Made by a program: the position numbers and the translations under genes. Shown here one piece after another: positions 24,844-33,484 of a stretch of 64,000 nucleotides of DNA. The stretch covers positions 682,001 to 746,000 of the forward strand of contig JACKBS010000006.1 of assembly GCA_020634435.1 (NCBI GenBank), written 5' to 3'. The notes beneath the pieces were generated by a model that saw only the letters and a program-made list of their open reading frames with translations, searched no databases and was not told the DNA's origin. Within the stretch, counting starts at the first letter, position 1; each line of letters begins with the position of its first letter. Source of the DNA: Ardenticatenaceae bacterium. Lineage in GTDB: Bacteria > Chloroflexota > Anaerolineae > Promineifilales > Promineifilaceae.

Positions 24844-25670
24844 TCGTTTTGTTTTTGGCGGCGTGTGGTGGCGGAGAGGCGGCGGCTGACCCCACGGCCA
24901 CCCCGCAAACCATCAACAACTTCCGCGTGGTCGTGGCCAGCGACGATATTTCTTACCAATATCCCCGCATTCCCCTCATTTTGCAGGACGGCAGCGACTG
25001 GATCACTGGCGCGGACAAAGTGGAAATTTCCGCTTTTGATTTGTCCCAAGACGAGCCTGAACTGGTTTGGCAAGGGGAAGCAATCCGCTATAACGATTAC
25101 GCGCTGCCGTACTGGGTGGTTTATCCTGATTTGCCTCACGCGGGTGAATGGGGGCTGGTGGTAGACACCACGCTGGGCGGCACGACGGCGCGGCTGCAAA
25201 TTGTGGTGGAATTGGTAGAAGAAACGAACTCGCCCGCCGTGGGCGAGGTGCCGCCCGCTAGCAAAAATCGCACCGTGGCCACCGAGCCAGATTTGGCCAA
25301 ACTCAGCTCCGCCGCTGAGCCAGACCCGGACTTGTACCAGCAAACCATTGCCGAGGCGATGGCTTCTGGCAAGCCGAGCGTCATCAGCTTTGCCACGCCG
25401 GGCTTTTGCCAAACGCGCTATTGTGCGCCAGTCGTAGATAGCGTTTCAGCGGCGAAGGAGCAATTTGGCGACGCGGCCAACTTTATCCACGTGGAGGTTT
25501 ATAAAGAGTTCAATCCGCTGGTGCTGGCTGATGAGATGACCGAGTGGGGCTTAGTTACGGAACCGTGGACGTTTGTTTTGGATGGAAACGGCCGTATCGC
25601 CGCCCGATTAGGTGGCCCTGTGTCACCCCAAGAATTAGCCGACGTGTTGGCCACAGTAGGCGTCAACTAA
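24828..25670 (+). CDS. Thioredoxin-fold lipoprotein between bchH and bchD
   Basis: A 281-residue protein if started at the GTG at 24828; an upstream in-frame ATG at 24666 would overlap bchH by 41 bp. The N-terminus is a lipoprotein signal (LSVAIVLFLAAC), so the protein is likely outside the membrane. A middle beta-rich part (about 30-125) is followed by a thioredoxin-like domain: SVISFATPGFCQTRYCAPV (a CxxxxC rather than CxxC centre) and a C-terminal VTEPWTFVLDGNGRIAARL strand-turn. It may serve redox or heme/cofactor chemistry for the pigment or cytochrome pathway (inference). Start site uncertain because the signal peptide lies on a repeat. Confidence 0.6.
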   Translation: MLSVAIVLFLAACGGGEAAADPTATPQTINNFRVVVASDDISYQYPRIPLILQDGSDWITGADKVEISAFDLSQDEPELVWQGEAIRYNDYALPYWVVYPDLPHAGEWGLVVDTTLGGTTARLQIVVELVEETNSPAVGEVPPASKNRTVATEPDLAKLSSAAEPDPDLYQQTIAEAMASGKPSVISFATPGFCQTRYCAPVVDSVSAAKEQFGDAANFIHVEVYKEFNPLVLADEMTEWGLVTEPWTFVLDGNGRIAARLGGPVSPQELADVLATVGVN

Positions 25671-25673
25671 CTC

Positions 25674-25706
25674 ATTTTCCCGGAAACTTTGAGTTTCCGG
25701 GAAAAT
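25674..25706. repeat. TTTCCCGGAAA-family inverted repeat before bchD
   Basis: Perfect 15-bp arms ATTTTCCCGGAAACT (25674-25688) and AGTTTCCGGGAAAAT (25692-25706) with a 3-base loop, only 10 bp before the bchD ATG. The same word returns at 53845-53900, 55653-55707 and 56283-56334. In RNA it would form a strong hairpin just before the bchD start. Confidence 0.8.
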
Positions 25707-25715
25707 ATAACACTT

Positions 25716-27551
25716 ATGAGCACACTACCCTTTCACGCCCTGGTTGGATTGGATGCTGCGCAGCAAGCCTTGCTGCTGCTGGCCGTCGAGCCGCGCCTGC
25801 GGGGGCTGGTGGTGACGGCTTCGGCGGGGACGGGCAAAAGCAGCCTGGCGCGCGGAATGCGGCTGCTGCTCAACGATGAGGCGATGCCCTTTGTGGAGAT
25901 TCCACCAGGCGTGGATGCCGAAAATTTGTACGGCGGTCTCAATTTAGAGGCGACGCTGCGTCGGGGCGAGATGGTGCTCCAGCCGGGCGTGTTGGCTCGG
26001 GCGCACGGTGGCGTGGCTTACGTGGACGGCATCAATTTGCTCACGGATGCCAACAGCAATTTGCTGCTGGCGGTTTTAGATGAGGGCGAGGTGCGCGTGG
26101 AGCGTGAGGGCGTCAGTTTGCGTTCCCCCGCTGAGTTTAGCCTGATTGGTTCGTATGATCCGGCGGAAGGGATGCCGCGTAAACATTTGCTGGATCGATT
26201 GGGGTTGCTGGTTTCGTTGCCGGGGTCGTTTGATGTGGGGCAGAGAACGGCCGTAATCCAACAAAATCTGCGCATAAATGGCCAAAGTTGGGCAGAAGAC
26301 CTGCAATTTCTACAGGGGCTGGTTAAAACGGCACGGGAACATTTGCCCAATGTGGAAATTAGTGATCGGCAGCTGCGGCAATTGAGCGTGACGGCGTTGC
26401 AGTACGGCGTGGAAGGGCATCGTGTGGATTTGTTTGCGGCCTGGGCTGCCTGCGCCGCTGCCGCATTGGAACTGCGACCCACGGTTGAAGATGAAGATTT
26501 GACGTTGGCTGCCCGGCTGGTTATTTTGCCCCGCGCCACGCAAATTCCCGAGCCAATCCCGGACAATCCGCCGCCACCCCCGCCGCCGCCGCCGGAACCA
26601 GAAACATCGGAGCCGGAGGAGACGGACGAAGAAGGCGAATCGGCCCCACCGCCGGAAACATTGGCGCTGCCGCCGGAGCAAATTTTGGAGGCGCTGGAAA
26701 GTGCACTGCCCGAGGATTTGGAAGAGCTGCCGTTCCGCCATTTGCGGCGCGGGCGCACCGGCTCGCGGGGCAGCACTGAGGGAAAACGCGGACGGCACGT
26801 GCGCTCCATTCCGGGCAACCCGAAGCTGGCGCGAATTGATGTGATTGCGACGCTGCGAACGGCCGCTCCGTGGCAGCGCATCCGGCAAAATGGCAATTGG
26901 CAGGGGAATGGCAACGGCAGCACCCAGCGGCGCATTCAGCTGGAAATGTCTGATATTCGCGTGAAGCAGTACCGCAGCAAGGCGGGCGCGTTGTTCTGCT
27001 TTGCCGTGGACGCCAGCGGCAGCATGGCGCTGCACCGGATGCGGCAGGCGAAGGGGGCGGTGAACGCCCTGCTGCAAAAAGCGTACGTCAATCGGGATCG
27101 CGTGGCCCTGATTGCTTTCCGTGGTGGCGAGGCGGAACTGCTAATGCCGCCAACGCAAAGCGTGGAGCTGGCGCGGCGGGCGCTCGATTTGCTGCCCACC
27201 GGGGGCGGCACGCCGCTGGCCTCGGCGCTGCTGTTGGCCGATGATGTGGCCCAGCAGGCCAAAAGCCGGGGCATTTTACAAACCGTGTTGATTTTGCTGA
27301 CCGATGGCCGGGCGAATATCAGCTTGCGGGCAGATGGTCAGGTGCAGGAAGAATTGCAGCAGATTGGGCGATATATTGCCGAATCGCCGTTGCAGGTGAT
27401 GGTGGTCGATACCCAGCGCAGCTACCTGAGCCGAGGCGAGGCGCGTCAGCTGGCGGAGTGGTTGGGCGGCGAGTATGCCTATCTACCCAATGCCAGCGGT
27501 GAGCAAATTGCGGATTTGGCGACGGAAAAAGTGGTAGGGGAACGGCCGTAG
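25716..27551 (+). CDS. bchD: Magnesium chelatase subunit D
   Basis: A 611-residue protein from the ATG at 25716. An N-terminal AAA+ domain (TASAGTGKSSLARGM, VAYVDGINLLTDANSNLLLA) is followed by a Pro/Glu-rich linker (a run of nine Pro near residue 290) and a C-terminal von Willebrand A domain with the MIDAS FAVDASGSMALHRM and later LLTDGRAN. This is the BchD plan. It forms the bridge between BchI rings and BchH. No clear Shine-Dalgarno is visible, and the hairpin at 25674-25706 precedes it, so translation may be limited. Confidence 0.93.
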   Translation: MSTLPFHALVGLDAAQQALLLLAVEPRLRGLVVTASAGTGKSSLARGMRLLLNDEAMPFVEIPPGVDAENLYGGLNLEATLRRGEMVLQPGVLARAHGGVAYVDGINLLTDANSNLLLAVLDEGEVRVEREGVSLRSPAEFSLIGSYDPAEGMPRKHLLDRLGLLVSLPGSFDVGQRTAVIQQNLRINGQSWAEDLQFLQGLVKTAREHLPNVEISDRQLRQLSVTALQYGVEGHRVDLFAAWAACAAAALELRPTVEDEDLTLAARLVILPRATQIPEPIPDNPPPPPPPPPEPETSEPEETDEEGESAPPPETLALPPEQILEALESALPEDLEELPFRHLRRGRTGSRGSTEGKRGRHVRSIPGNPKLARIDVIATLRTAAPWQRIRQNGNWQGNGNGSTQRRIQLEMSDIRVKQYRSKAGALFCFAVDASGSMALHRMRQAKGAVNALLQKAYVNRDRVALIAFRGGEAELLMPPTQSVELARRALDLLPTGGGTPLASALLLADDVAQQAKSRGILQTVLILLTDGRANISLRADGQVQEELQQIGRYIAESPLQVMVVDTQRSYLSRGEARQLAEWLGGEYAYLPNASGEQIADLATEKVVGERP

Positions 27552-27772
27552 TGTTTTGGGCGCACGAATAACTTGTCAGGCAAAGCAGTTAGGGCACGCA
27601 AAGACGCGAAGGTGCAAAGGTAAAAATTGAGCTGCTTTGCGACTTTGCGTGAAATTCAATGATAACTTGCTCGTAGACGCTAAGGTTTTATTTCGTTATA
27701 TTGGTTCTTGGAAAGTTTGCGGGAGCAACAGTAACGTCCAAAGTGCCATTTCAATTTAGAAAGAAGGTCAAA
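27552..27772. repeat. Spacer with CAAAG/CTTTG inverted repeat
   Basis: GCACGCAAAGACGCGAAGG (27592-27610) and the word TTTGCGACTTTGCGTG (27636-27651) form inverted arms. The same words recur at 58379-58474. No gene seen. The Shine-Dalgarno AGAAGG for the next gene is near 27761. Confidence 0.6.
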
Positions 27773-28753
27773 ATGAGTAATCAAGATAACAAGCGTTCCG
27801 GTTTGGGAACGAAACTTTTTGGTGGTTTGGCGCTGGCCGCAGCTGCCGGTGGCTATCTGTATTTCAAGTTGAACAATCGGGCCACGGAGCCGCTGCCCAA
27901 ATCGTTGGAAGCGGACTTGATGCACTTTGAATCCGACGTGGCGGGTGAGCTGTTTTACTACGTGGACAAGCGGCGCAGCGGACGGCCGTTGCTGCTACTC
28001 CATTCGATCAACGCGGCGCCATCGAGCATGGAAATACGGCCGTTGTTCGACCATTATCGGCAGGAGCGCCCGGTGTATTCGCTGGAACTGCCGGGCTTCG
28101 GCTTTTCGGAGCGCAGCGGCAACCGGCCTTATTTGCCGGAGCTGTACACCCAGGCGATTATCGAAATGGTTTCAACGCAGATTGGAACGGCCGTAGATGC
28201 AATTGCCCTGTCGCTGACCAGTGAGTTTGTGGCTCGTGCCGCCATGCAGCGCCCGGATTTGTTCAACTCGCTCACGCTCATCAGCCCTACCGGTTTCCAG
28301 ATGGGGCAGGCAGAGAAAAGCTATCCGGGCGACAAATTGTACCGCTTCTTCTCGCTGCCCATCCTGAGCGAAGCGCTGTACGCCTTGCTCACCACGCGGC
28401 CCATCATTCGCTACTATTCGGACCAGAGCTTTGTCGGCGAGGCGGCCGATGCGTTTGTGGATTATGCCTATGCCACCTCACACCAGCCTGGGGCGCGCTT
28501 TGCGCCGGTCTACTTCCTCTCGACGCAGCTGTTCACCTTTGACATTTTGCCTACGGTTTACGCCAAACTCAACACGCCTACGTTGGTTCTGTACGATGAC
28601 GATCCCAACGTGACCTTTGAGAATTTGCCGGGATTTGTGGCCAGCCAAACCAACTGGCATGCTGAGCGGCTGGCCCCGTCTCGCGGCTTGCCGCATTGGG
28701 AGATGTTGGGGCAGGTAACGGCCGTTTTGGACAACTTCTGGCAGCCAATCTAA
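27773..28753 (+). CDS. Membrane-anchored alpha/beta hydrolase-fold protein next to bchD
   Basis: A 326-residue protein, ATG at 27773. Residues about 11-33 form an N-terminal membrane anchor (LFGGLALAAAAGGYLYF). The hydrolase fold follows, with LLLLHSINAAPSSME at the oxyanion loop and LELPGFGFSERSG after strand 4. The nucleophile elbow reads ALSLTSEF instead of GxSxG, keeping Ser but losing both small residues, and the C-terminal His is in GLPHWEM. It may be a weak or non-catalytic member. BchO is encoded next to bchD in purple bacteria, so this could be the functional counterpart; the gene at 9437 is the other candidate. Confidence 0.65.
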   Translation: MSNQDNKRSGLGTKLFGGLALAAAAGGYLYFKLNNRATEPLPKSLEADLMHFESDVAGELFYYVDKRRSGRPLLLLHSINAAPSSMEIRPLFDHYRQERPVYSLELPGFGFSERSGNRPYLPELYTQAIIEMVSTQIGTAVDAIALSLTSEFVARAAMQRPDLFNSLTLISPTGFQMGQAEKSYPGDKLYRFFSLPILSEALYALLTTRPIIRYYSDQSFVGEAADAFVDYAYATSHQPGARFAPVYFLSTQLFTFDILPTVYAKLNTPTLVLYDDDPNVTFENLPGFVASQTNWHAERLAPSRGLPHWEMLGQVTAVLDNFWQPI

Positions 28754-28765
28754 ACACATGACCTA

Positions 28766-28824
28766 GATTGGACCAATTTACTGGCCTAAACCGGGGCACC
28801 GGCTCAACCAAAATTGGTCCAATC
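28766..28824. repeat. GATTGGACCAATTT-family inverted repeat
   Basis: Perfect 14-bp arms GATTGGACCAATTT (28766-28779) and AAATTGGTCCAATC (28811-28824) around a 31-nt centre, just after the last gene of the photosynthesis block. Close copies are at 34634-34690, 38632-38690 and 52297-52329. Confidence 0.85.
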
Positions 28825-28887
28825 ATAAATACAATTCCATACCACTTCATGCTTTTCCCAAAGTAGGAAGATGTCATTCCCGCGCAG

Positions 28888-29853
28888 GCTGCTCTGTTGA
28901 AAACATCCAAAACAAAGCAAAAGATGCTTACGGGATTAACTGATCTAAAGCAAAATTAATGATGCAGATTGTAAACCAACATCTTAATCGCTGGCTCACG
29001 CCGTTGCAGATAGTATTTGCGTGCCCGAATGGCGTCACCAAACTTGCGTTTGATGACCGAGATGACGGTTTCGACCTTCCAGCGCTGCCCAAAGAGTCCA
29101 TCCAGTCGGGCTACGGCAACCAAGTCAGCGCGTGCTTGGCGCAAGGGCGAGGCAATCGACCGCTTCGGACCCGTGCGACGGGGCGGTATGAGGTCATCAG
29201 GTCGTACCGACTTCACATCAAAGCCACCATCAGCCAACAAAACCCATTGACCAGAACGCATAAACGGCCGTACCGCACGCCGCATCGTTTCCAATTTACT
29301 ACCATCATGCCCCGGCCCATACGATTGACTCCGTCCCAAAATGAACAGGGTGTTCAGACCAACCCCATAGAATCCTTTCCAATATTGGGTGATCTTCCAG
29401 CCGCGTCGGTTGATATAGTAATCACTGGCTTGAGTCAGCTGAAACCCAGTCGCGTCAATCGCGACTGCTTCCTCCTCAATGCCCAACTCTGTCAACAAGC
29501 TGACATTCATGCGATCGATCTGGGCCAGCGTCAACAATCGAGCCGCTGCCCGCGCCAGTGCCGAGTACGTGGGCACATCCTTGAGTCCCAGTTCCTTGAC
29601 CACCGCATCACTAGCCAGCAGCCACTCTTCCATATCCCGATAACTCAATCTCAGCCGATGCATCAACAAAATGCAGGTAACCAACTGCGGCTGCGTATAC
29701 TTGCGCGGGCTTTTGGGATGGGAATAAGGAGCAAATTCTTTTTGTGCCAGGTTGTGGGCCATGCGAGCAAAGGTCACAAACTGGCTTTCACGCCGATTTT
29801 TCTTAGCCATATCATCATTATCGCCGTTCTTACCATCTTTTCAACAGTGCAGC
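28888..29853 (-). mobile_element. IS5-like insertion sequence (966 bp) inside a REP palindrome
   Basis: Terminal inverted repeats GCTGC(T/A)CTGTTGAAAA: left 28888-28906 and right 29835-29853, 17 of 19 matching. A 4-bp direct repeat GCAG flanks the element (28884-28887 and 29854-29857). Removing the IS and one GCAG restores ATTCCCGC-GCAG-GCGGGAAT, a perfect REP-type hairpin whose loop was the target. One transposase gene on the minus strand. Looks complete and possibly recent. Confidence 0.85.
28956..29810 (-). CDS. DDE transposase, IS4/IS5 superfamily
   Basis: A 284-residue transposase with an N-terminal DUF772-like helical part (YTQPQLVTCILLMHRLRLSY) and a DDE domain: first Asp in EEAVAIDATGF, second in WVLLADGGFD, and Glu in RWKVETVISVIKRKFGDAIR, whose Y/R-x-x-x-E/K spacing is typical of the IS4/IS5 superfamily. 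Length, single open frame and 4-bp target duplication fit IS5-type elements. No frameshift or stop is seen, so it may be active. Confidence 0.88.
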   Translation of the reverse strand: MAKKNRRESQFVTFARMAHNLAQKEFAPYSHPKSPRKYTQPQLVTCILLMHRLRLSYRDMEEWLLASDAVVKELGLKDVPTYSALARAAARLLTLAQIDRMNVSLLTELGIEEEAVAIDATGFQLTQASDYYINRRGWKITQYWKGFYGVGLNTLFILGRSQSYGPGHDGSKLETMRRAVRPFMRSGQWVLLADGGFDVKSVRPDDLIPPRRTGPKRSIASPLRQARADLVAVARLDGLFGQRWKVETVISVIKRKFGDAIRARKYYLQRREPAIKMLVYNLHH

Positions 29854-29887
29854 GCAGGCGGGAATCCATTGTTTCACACAAGATGGA

Positions 29888-29905
29888 CCCCCGCCTACGC
29901 GGGGG
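29888..29905. repeat. REP-like palindrome beside the IS
   Basis: CCCCCGC-CTAC-GCGGGGG within TGGACCCCCGCCTACG..GTGACA, the form often seen as dispersed REP units in bacteria. It stands about 20 bp right of the IS-interrupted REP, so the two were a two-unit cluster before insertion. Confidence 0.7.
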
Positions 29906-29994
29906 TGACACACAGCAAAGACGGACTTTGTTAAAAGCCTGCATACCACTTGTCCGATTACAAGAAACGGCCGTCTCTCTGCTAAAATAATCAG

Positions 29995-32900
29995 ATGCAG
30001 ACCCCGTTACCCCCGCCTCGCTTCATCGAAAGACCCCGCATTGGCCAAACGCTGCGCCAGATCATTGCCGACAGCCACATTTTTCTTACCGCGCCAGCCG
30101 GGTATGGCAAAACGGTAGCGCTGCGCCGTTTTGTGCGCGACACGCCTCACGCCCAGCTCATCACCCTGACGACGGCCGATTTGGATTTAGCGGCGCTGCG
30201 GGCGCGAGTACGGCCGTATTCACAAACTCCCAACATTATTGTGCTAGACGATGTGCATATGCTGGCTGGGGAAAGCGAGATTTGCACCTGGCTACAGCAG
30301 CAGCTCACCCAACCGCAGCCCCGCTGGTTGCTGGCAGGGCGCAGTCTGCCGTTTGCTGCCGATTGGCTGCTGGTGAGCGGGCAGGCGGTGCATCTCACCA
30401 AAGCGCTGTTGGCTTTTACTTTGGCTGAAACGCAGGCGTTGCTGGCCGAACCAGAAGCGCAAGCGGTCGATTGGCAGGCACGATTAGGCGGTTGGTCGCT
30501 GGCACTTTCTCTGCTGTCGCGATTGCCTGTCACGGCAGAGCGACTGCCCAAAACTGAAGCCCATCTATTCACCTACCTGACCCAGGCGGTATTTGCCCAA
30601 CTATCGCCCCAGCTCAACCAATTCATGTGGCGAACGGCCGTTCCCCTGCAATTTAACGCGGAACTGGCGCAGGTTCTTTGGGCAGATGCGGGTGAGGCAG
30701 CGGAATTGTTTACGGCCGTTTTGCAAAACGATCTCTACCTGCAACCGGCCGCGCAGCCTGGCTGGTATCGTTACCACGATCTCATTCGGGATTATTTGCA
30801 GCAGCAGTTGGGGCCAGCGCGGCAGGCGGTGGCGGAAACGGCCGTCGCCTGGTTTTGGCAGCAAGGGGAGCAGCATACGGCCGTTGAGCAAGCGCTTGAT
30901 GCCAATTTATCTGAGCCAGCCGCCAACTTAATTGCGCGGGTGCCGCTGACGAGCTTTCATGGCAGCAGCAGCTACGCCACCTACCGCCGCTGGGTGCGGG
31001 CGCTCGATGAAGCCGCGTTGGCTACCCGCCCTATGCTGTTGGTGCGCCTGGCTAACGTCATCCAAATCATGCCCGGCTATGAAGATGAGGCCCAGCTCTA
31101 CGCTGAGCAGGCGATCCAGCTGGCTGAACGCAGCGGCGAGACGCAAATCATGCTGCTGGCCCAGGCGAACCTGGCGCATTGGTATTACCAACGTGGCGAA
31201 CTGACCACCGGACGCGAAATTGTACTGGACGCGCTGGCTCATCCTGGCTGCATCGACTACGCCCGCCTCTACAGCTTGCGTATCGCCAGCCTCATTTTGA
31301 GCGATTTGGGACAGTACCACGACGCGTTTCCGCTTTTTCAGGAAGCAATCGACCTGGCGCTGGCGCAGCAAGCCCAAAACGAGCCGTTCATGAATCGGGC
31401 CAATCTGGCCTGGAAATATTACCTGCCGCTGGGCAAGATTGCCGAGGCGGAGGAATTATTAACGGCCGTACTCAACCATTTTGCGGAGACGATTGGCTGG
31501 CTGGGGCAATATTTAACCTACTGGTGCGAATTGCAGCTGGTGCGCGGCGACTGGGCCGGTTTGGCGCAAGCTGTGACGCGCCTGGAAACCGCTCTGGCGC
31601 AGGTAGAAACGCAAACGCGCCACAATGAGCTGTGGTTGGCGCATTATCAAACGGTGCTGGCGATTGTGCAGGAGGATGAAACGGCCGTAGAACTGGCGTT
31701 GGCGCGATACGACAGCCTGGCGGAGAGCAGCCAACTGCATCAGGTGTGCGTGGCCTGGTTGGCTTGTTGGCACCTGCGCGGCAAGGGTGCCTGGGCAGAG
31801 GCGGTGGCGCGGGGTGAGCGGGCGCTGGCGCAGCCCAGCCAGTTTGCCCATTATCGAGCGCGGCTGGCGCTGGAGGTGGATATTGCCCAGGGGATGCGCC
31901 TGCTAGCGGGGGAAGTGGATGGCTTTTTGCTGCATTCTGAAACGCAGCAGTTGCTAAGTTGGCGCGCCGAAGGGGAACTGCTACGCCTGCGGGCGTTGCT
32001 GGCGCTGGTTTGTTGGCAGCAGGGGAACGCGCGGTGGCAGCGGCATTGGACGGCCGTTCAGTGCCGCGCTGAGGCACAATTTCTGGCCCGGCGCGATCCG
32101 CAATTGGCCGCCTGGTTTTGGCGTTTGGCGCTGTTTGCAGGGGAGCAATTAGAGGTAGCGGCGGATGTTTTTCGGCAGAACGGCCGTACCGATTTGCTGT
32201 TTCCCTTGTTAACCCACGAAGAGGCTGTGGTGCGGCAGCGAACGGCCGTCTTGCTGAGCCAGATTAGGGATGAATGGGCCATGCCGGAATTGGTGGCGAC
32301 GTTGGCCGGAGAGAGGGATACGGCCGTACGCCAAACCATCAAGCAAGCATTAGACACGCTTGAGCAAGCCCCGCCGCCTTTGCTGACGGTGCAGCTCATG
32401 GGCACGTTCCAACTCAAGCGCGGCTATGTTTGGATTGAGGAAGATGCGTGGCATCGTCCGATTGTGCAGCGGCTGTTCCAATATTTTGCCGTGAATGCGG
32501 GGCAAAGCGTAAGCAAAGACCAAATTTTGGAGGCGCTCTGGCCTGACAGCGATCCAGACAAAGCGTGGGGCACCTTTCGCACGGTGTACAGTCGTTTGCG
32601 CAAGGTGCTGGAACCCGCCATGCAGCCCAAATCAGCCAACCGGTACATTGTCCAGCGTGGCGAAACTTTCCAGCTACGAGCTGAGTTGGTGCGGTTGGAT
32701 GTGACGGAATTTGTGGCGGTGGTAACGGCCGTTCTCCACACCAGGCAGCCAGACAAAACGGCCGATTTACCCCAAAATTTACTCACTACGCTAGAAAACT
32801 ACGCCCCACTGCTACCTAATTTGCCCTACGCCGACTGGCTGCTGGAGCCGCGCCAAAAGCTGGCGGAGCTGTACATCAAAGGCTGCCTCTACGTGGCGCG

Positions 32901-33147
32901 AGCGTATCTGGCGCGGGCCGAGCTAACCCAGGCCATAACCTGGGGGCGGCGCACGGTAGATGCGGCTCCCTGGTTGGAAGAGGCGTACCAACTGCTGCTG
33001 CGTGCCTATGCCCGCCAAGGCCAGCGCACCCTGGCGCTGCGCATCTATGACGAAGCCGTCGCCAATCTGCAAGAAGAACTGAATCTTCCCCCCTCAAGCG
33101 AAACCGAACGCCTGGCGGCGCGGCTGCGACGCGGCGAACCGATTTAG
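29995..33147 (+). CDS. Large STAND/MalT-like regulator with C-terminal SARP-type DNA-binding and BTAD domains
   Basis: A 1050-residue protein. An NTPase core opens it: Walker A TAPAGYGKTVALRRF (about 33-47), Walker B IIVLDDVHML (about 82-91). A long helical region of TPR-like repeats (about 280-780) follows. The C-terminus has an OmpR-type winged helix (LTVQLMGTFQLKRGY, RLFQYFAVNAGQSVSKDQIL, then LWPDSDPDKAWGTFRTVYSR) and a BTAD domain (VARAYLARAELTQAITWGRR, QEELNLPPSSETERL). STAND regulators switch on by binding a ligand through the TPR part; the ligand here is unknown. The gene is exceptionally rich in ACGGCCGT (12 copies). It is a single-gene unit after the IS. Confidence 0.85.
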   Translation: MQTPLPPPRFIERPRIGQTLRQIIADSHIFLTAPAGYGKTVALRRFVRDTPHAQLITLTTADLDLAALRARVRPYSQTPNIIVLDDVHMLAGESEICTWLQQQLTQPQPRWLLAGRSLPFAADWLLVSGQAVHLTKALLAFTLAETQALLAEPEAQAVDWQARLGGWSLALSLLSRLPVTAERLPKTEAHLFTYLTQAVFAQLSPQLNQFMWRTAVPLQFNAELAQVLWADAGEAAELFTAVLQNDLYLQPAAQPGWYRYHDLIRDYLQQQLGPARQAVAETAVAWFWQQGEQHTAVEQALDANLSEPAANLIARVPLTSFHGSSSYATYRRWVRALDEAALATRPMLLVRLANVIQIMPGYEDEAQLYAEQAIQLAERSGETQIMLLAQANLAHWYYQRGELTTGREIVLDALAHPGCIDYARLYSLRIASLILSDLGQYHDAFPLFQEAIDLALAQQAQNEPFMNRANLAWKYYLPLGKIAEAEELLTAVLNHFAETIGWLGQYLTYWCELQLVRGDWAGLAQAVTRLETALAQVETQTRHNELWLAHYQTVLAIVQEDETAVELALARYDSLAESSQLHQVCVAWLACWHLRGKGAWAEAVARGERALAQPSQFAHYRARLALEVDIAQGMRLLAGEVDGFLLHSETQQLLSWRAEGELLRLRALLALVCWQQGNARWQRHWTAVQCRAEAQFLARRDPQLAAWFWRLALFAGEQLEVAADVFRQNGRTDLLFPLLTHEEAVVRQRTAVLLSQIRDEWAMPELVATLAGERDTAVRQTIKQALDTLEQAPPPLLTVQLMGTFQLKRGYVWIEEDAWHRPIVQRLFQYFAVNAGQSVSKDQILEALWPDSDPDKAWGTFRTVYSRLRKVLEPAMQPKSANRYIVQRGETFQLRAELVRLDVTEFVAVVTAVLHTRQPDKTADLPQNLLTTLENYAPLLPNLPYADWLLEPRQKLAELYIKGCLYVARAYLARAELTQAITWGRRTVDAAPWLEEAYQLLLRAYARQGQRTLALRIYDEAVANLQEELNLPPSSETERLAARLRRGEPI

Positions 33148-33148
33148 T

Positions 33149-33226
33149 AATCAGTGAGCCAGTATTCAGTAATCAGTTACTGACCGACTGATTACTGACC
33201 TACAGAATACTGATGACTGGCTTGTT
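33149..33226. repeat. CAGTAATCAGT-type inverted repeat cluster
   Basis: TAATCAGTGAGCCAGTATTC, then CAGTAATCAG (33170-ish) and their complements CTGATTACTG and GAATACTGATGACTGG to about 33222. The arms pair with each other to make a long hairpin after the regulator gene. No gene in it. Confidence 0.65.
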
Positions 33227-33283
33227 CACACTTTGTCAACACCCATCTGTTACCCTGCCAGCATTCAATAACGGAGGTGCGGT

Positions 33284-33469
33284 ATGCGGCAGCGGCGGGC
33301 GCTGGTGGTGCGAATTTGGCTGGATGAAGACGGCCGTTTACAAGGGCAATTAAGCGATCCGATGGTGGATTGGAAACGGCCGTTTGCCCAGCCAGATGAG
33401 TTGTGGACCTTGCTCCATGCCTGTTTTTCTGCGCCGGAATCCCCACCCGACACCGAGACAAATTCATAG
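33284..33469 (+). CDS. Small protein of 61 residues, unknown
   Basis: Starts at an ATG with ACGGAGGTGCGGT before it and ends 15 nt before the next gene. The sequence MRQRRALVVRIWLDEDGR starts with a basic stretch and contains beta-like segments (VVRIWLDEDGRLQGQLSDP) and a Trp-rich middle; it is soluble and without Cys. Probably co-transcribed with the lipoprotein downstream. No family recognised. Two copies of the ACGGCCGT palindrome lie in it. Confidence 0.6.
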   Translation: MRQRRALVVRIWLDEDGRLQGQLSDPMVDWKRPFAQPDELWTLLHACFSAPESPPDTETNS

Positions 33470-33484
33470 CAACGGAGGTTTTCC

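Noticed and set aside
28959..29990. 343-codon open frame on the + strand over the IS
   Set aside because: It is antisense to an intact DDE transposase and has no motif of its own; a by-product of the transposase codon pattern.
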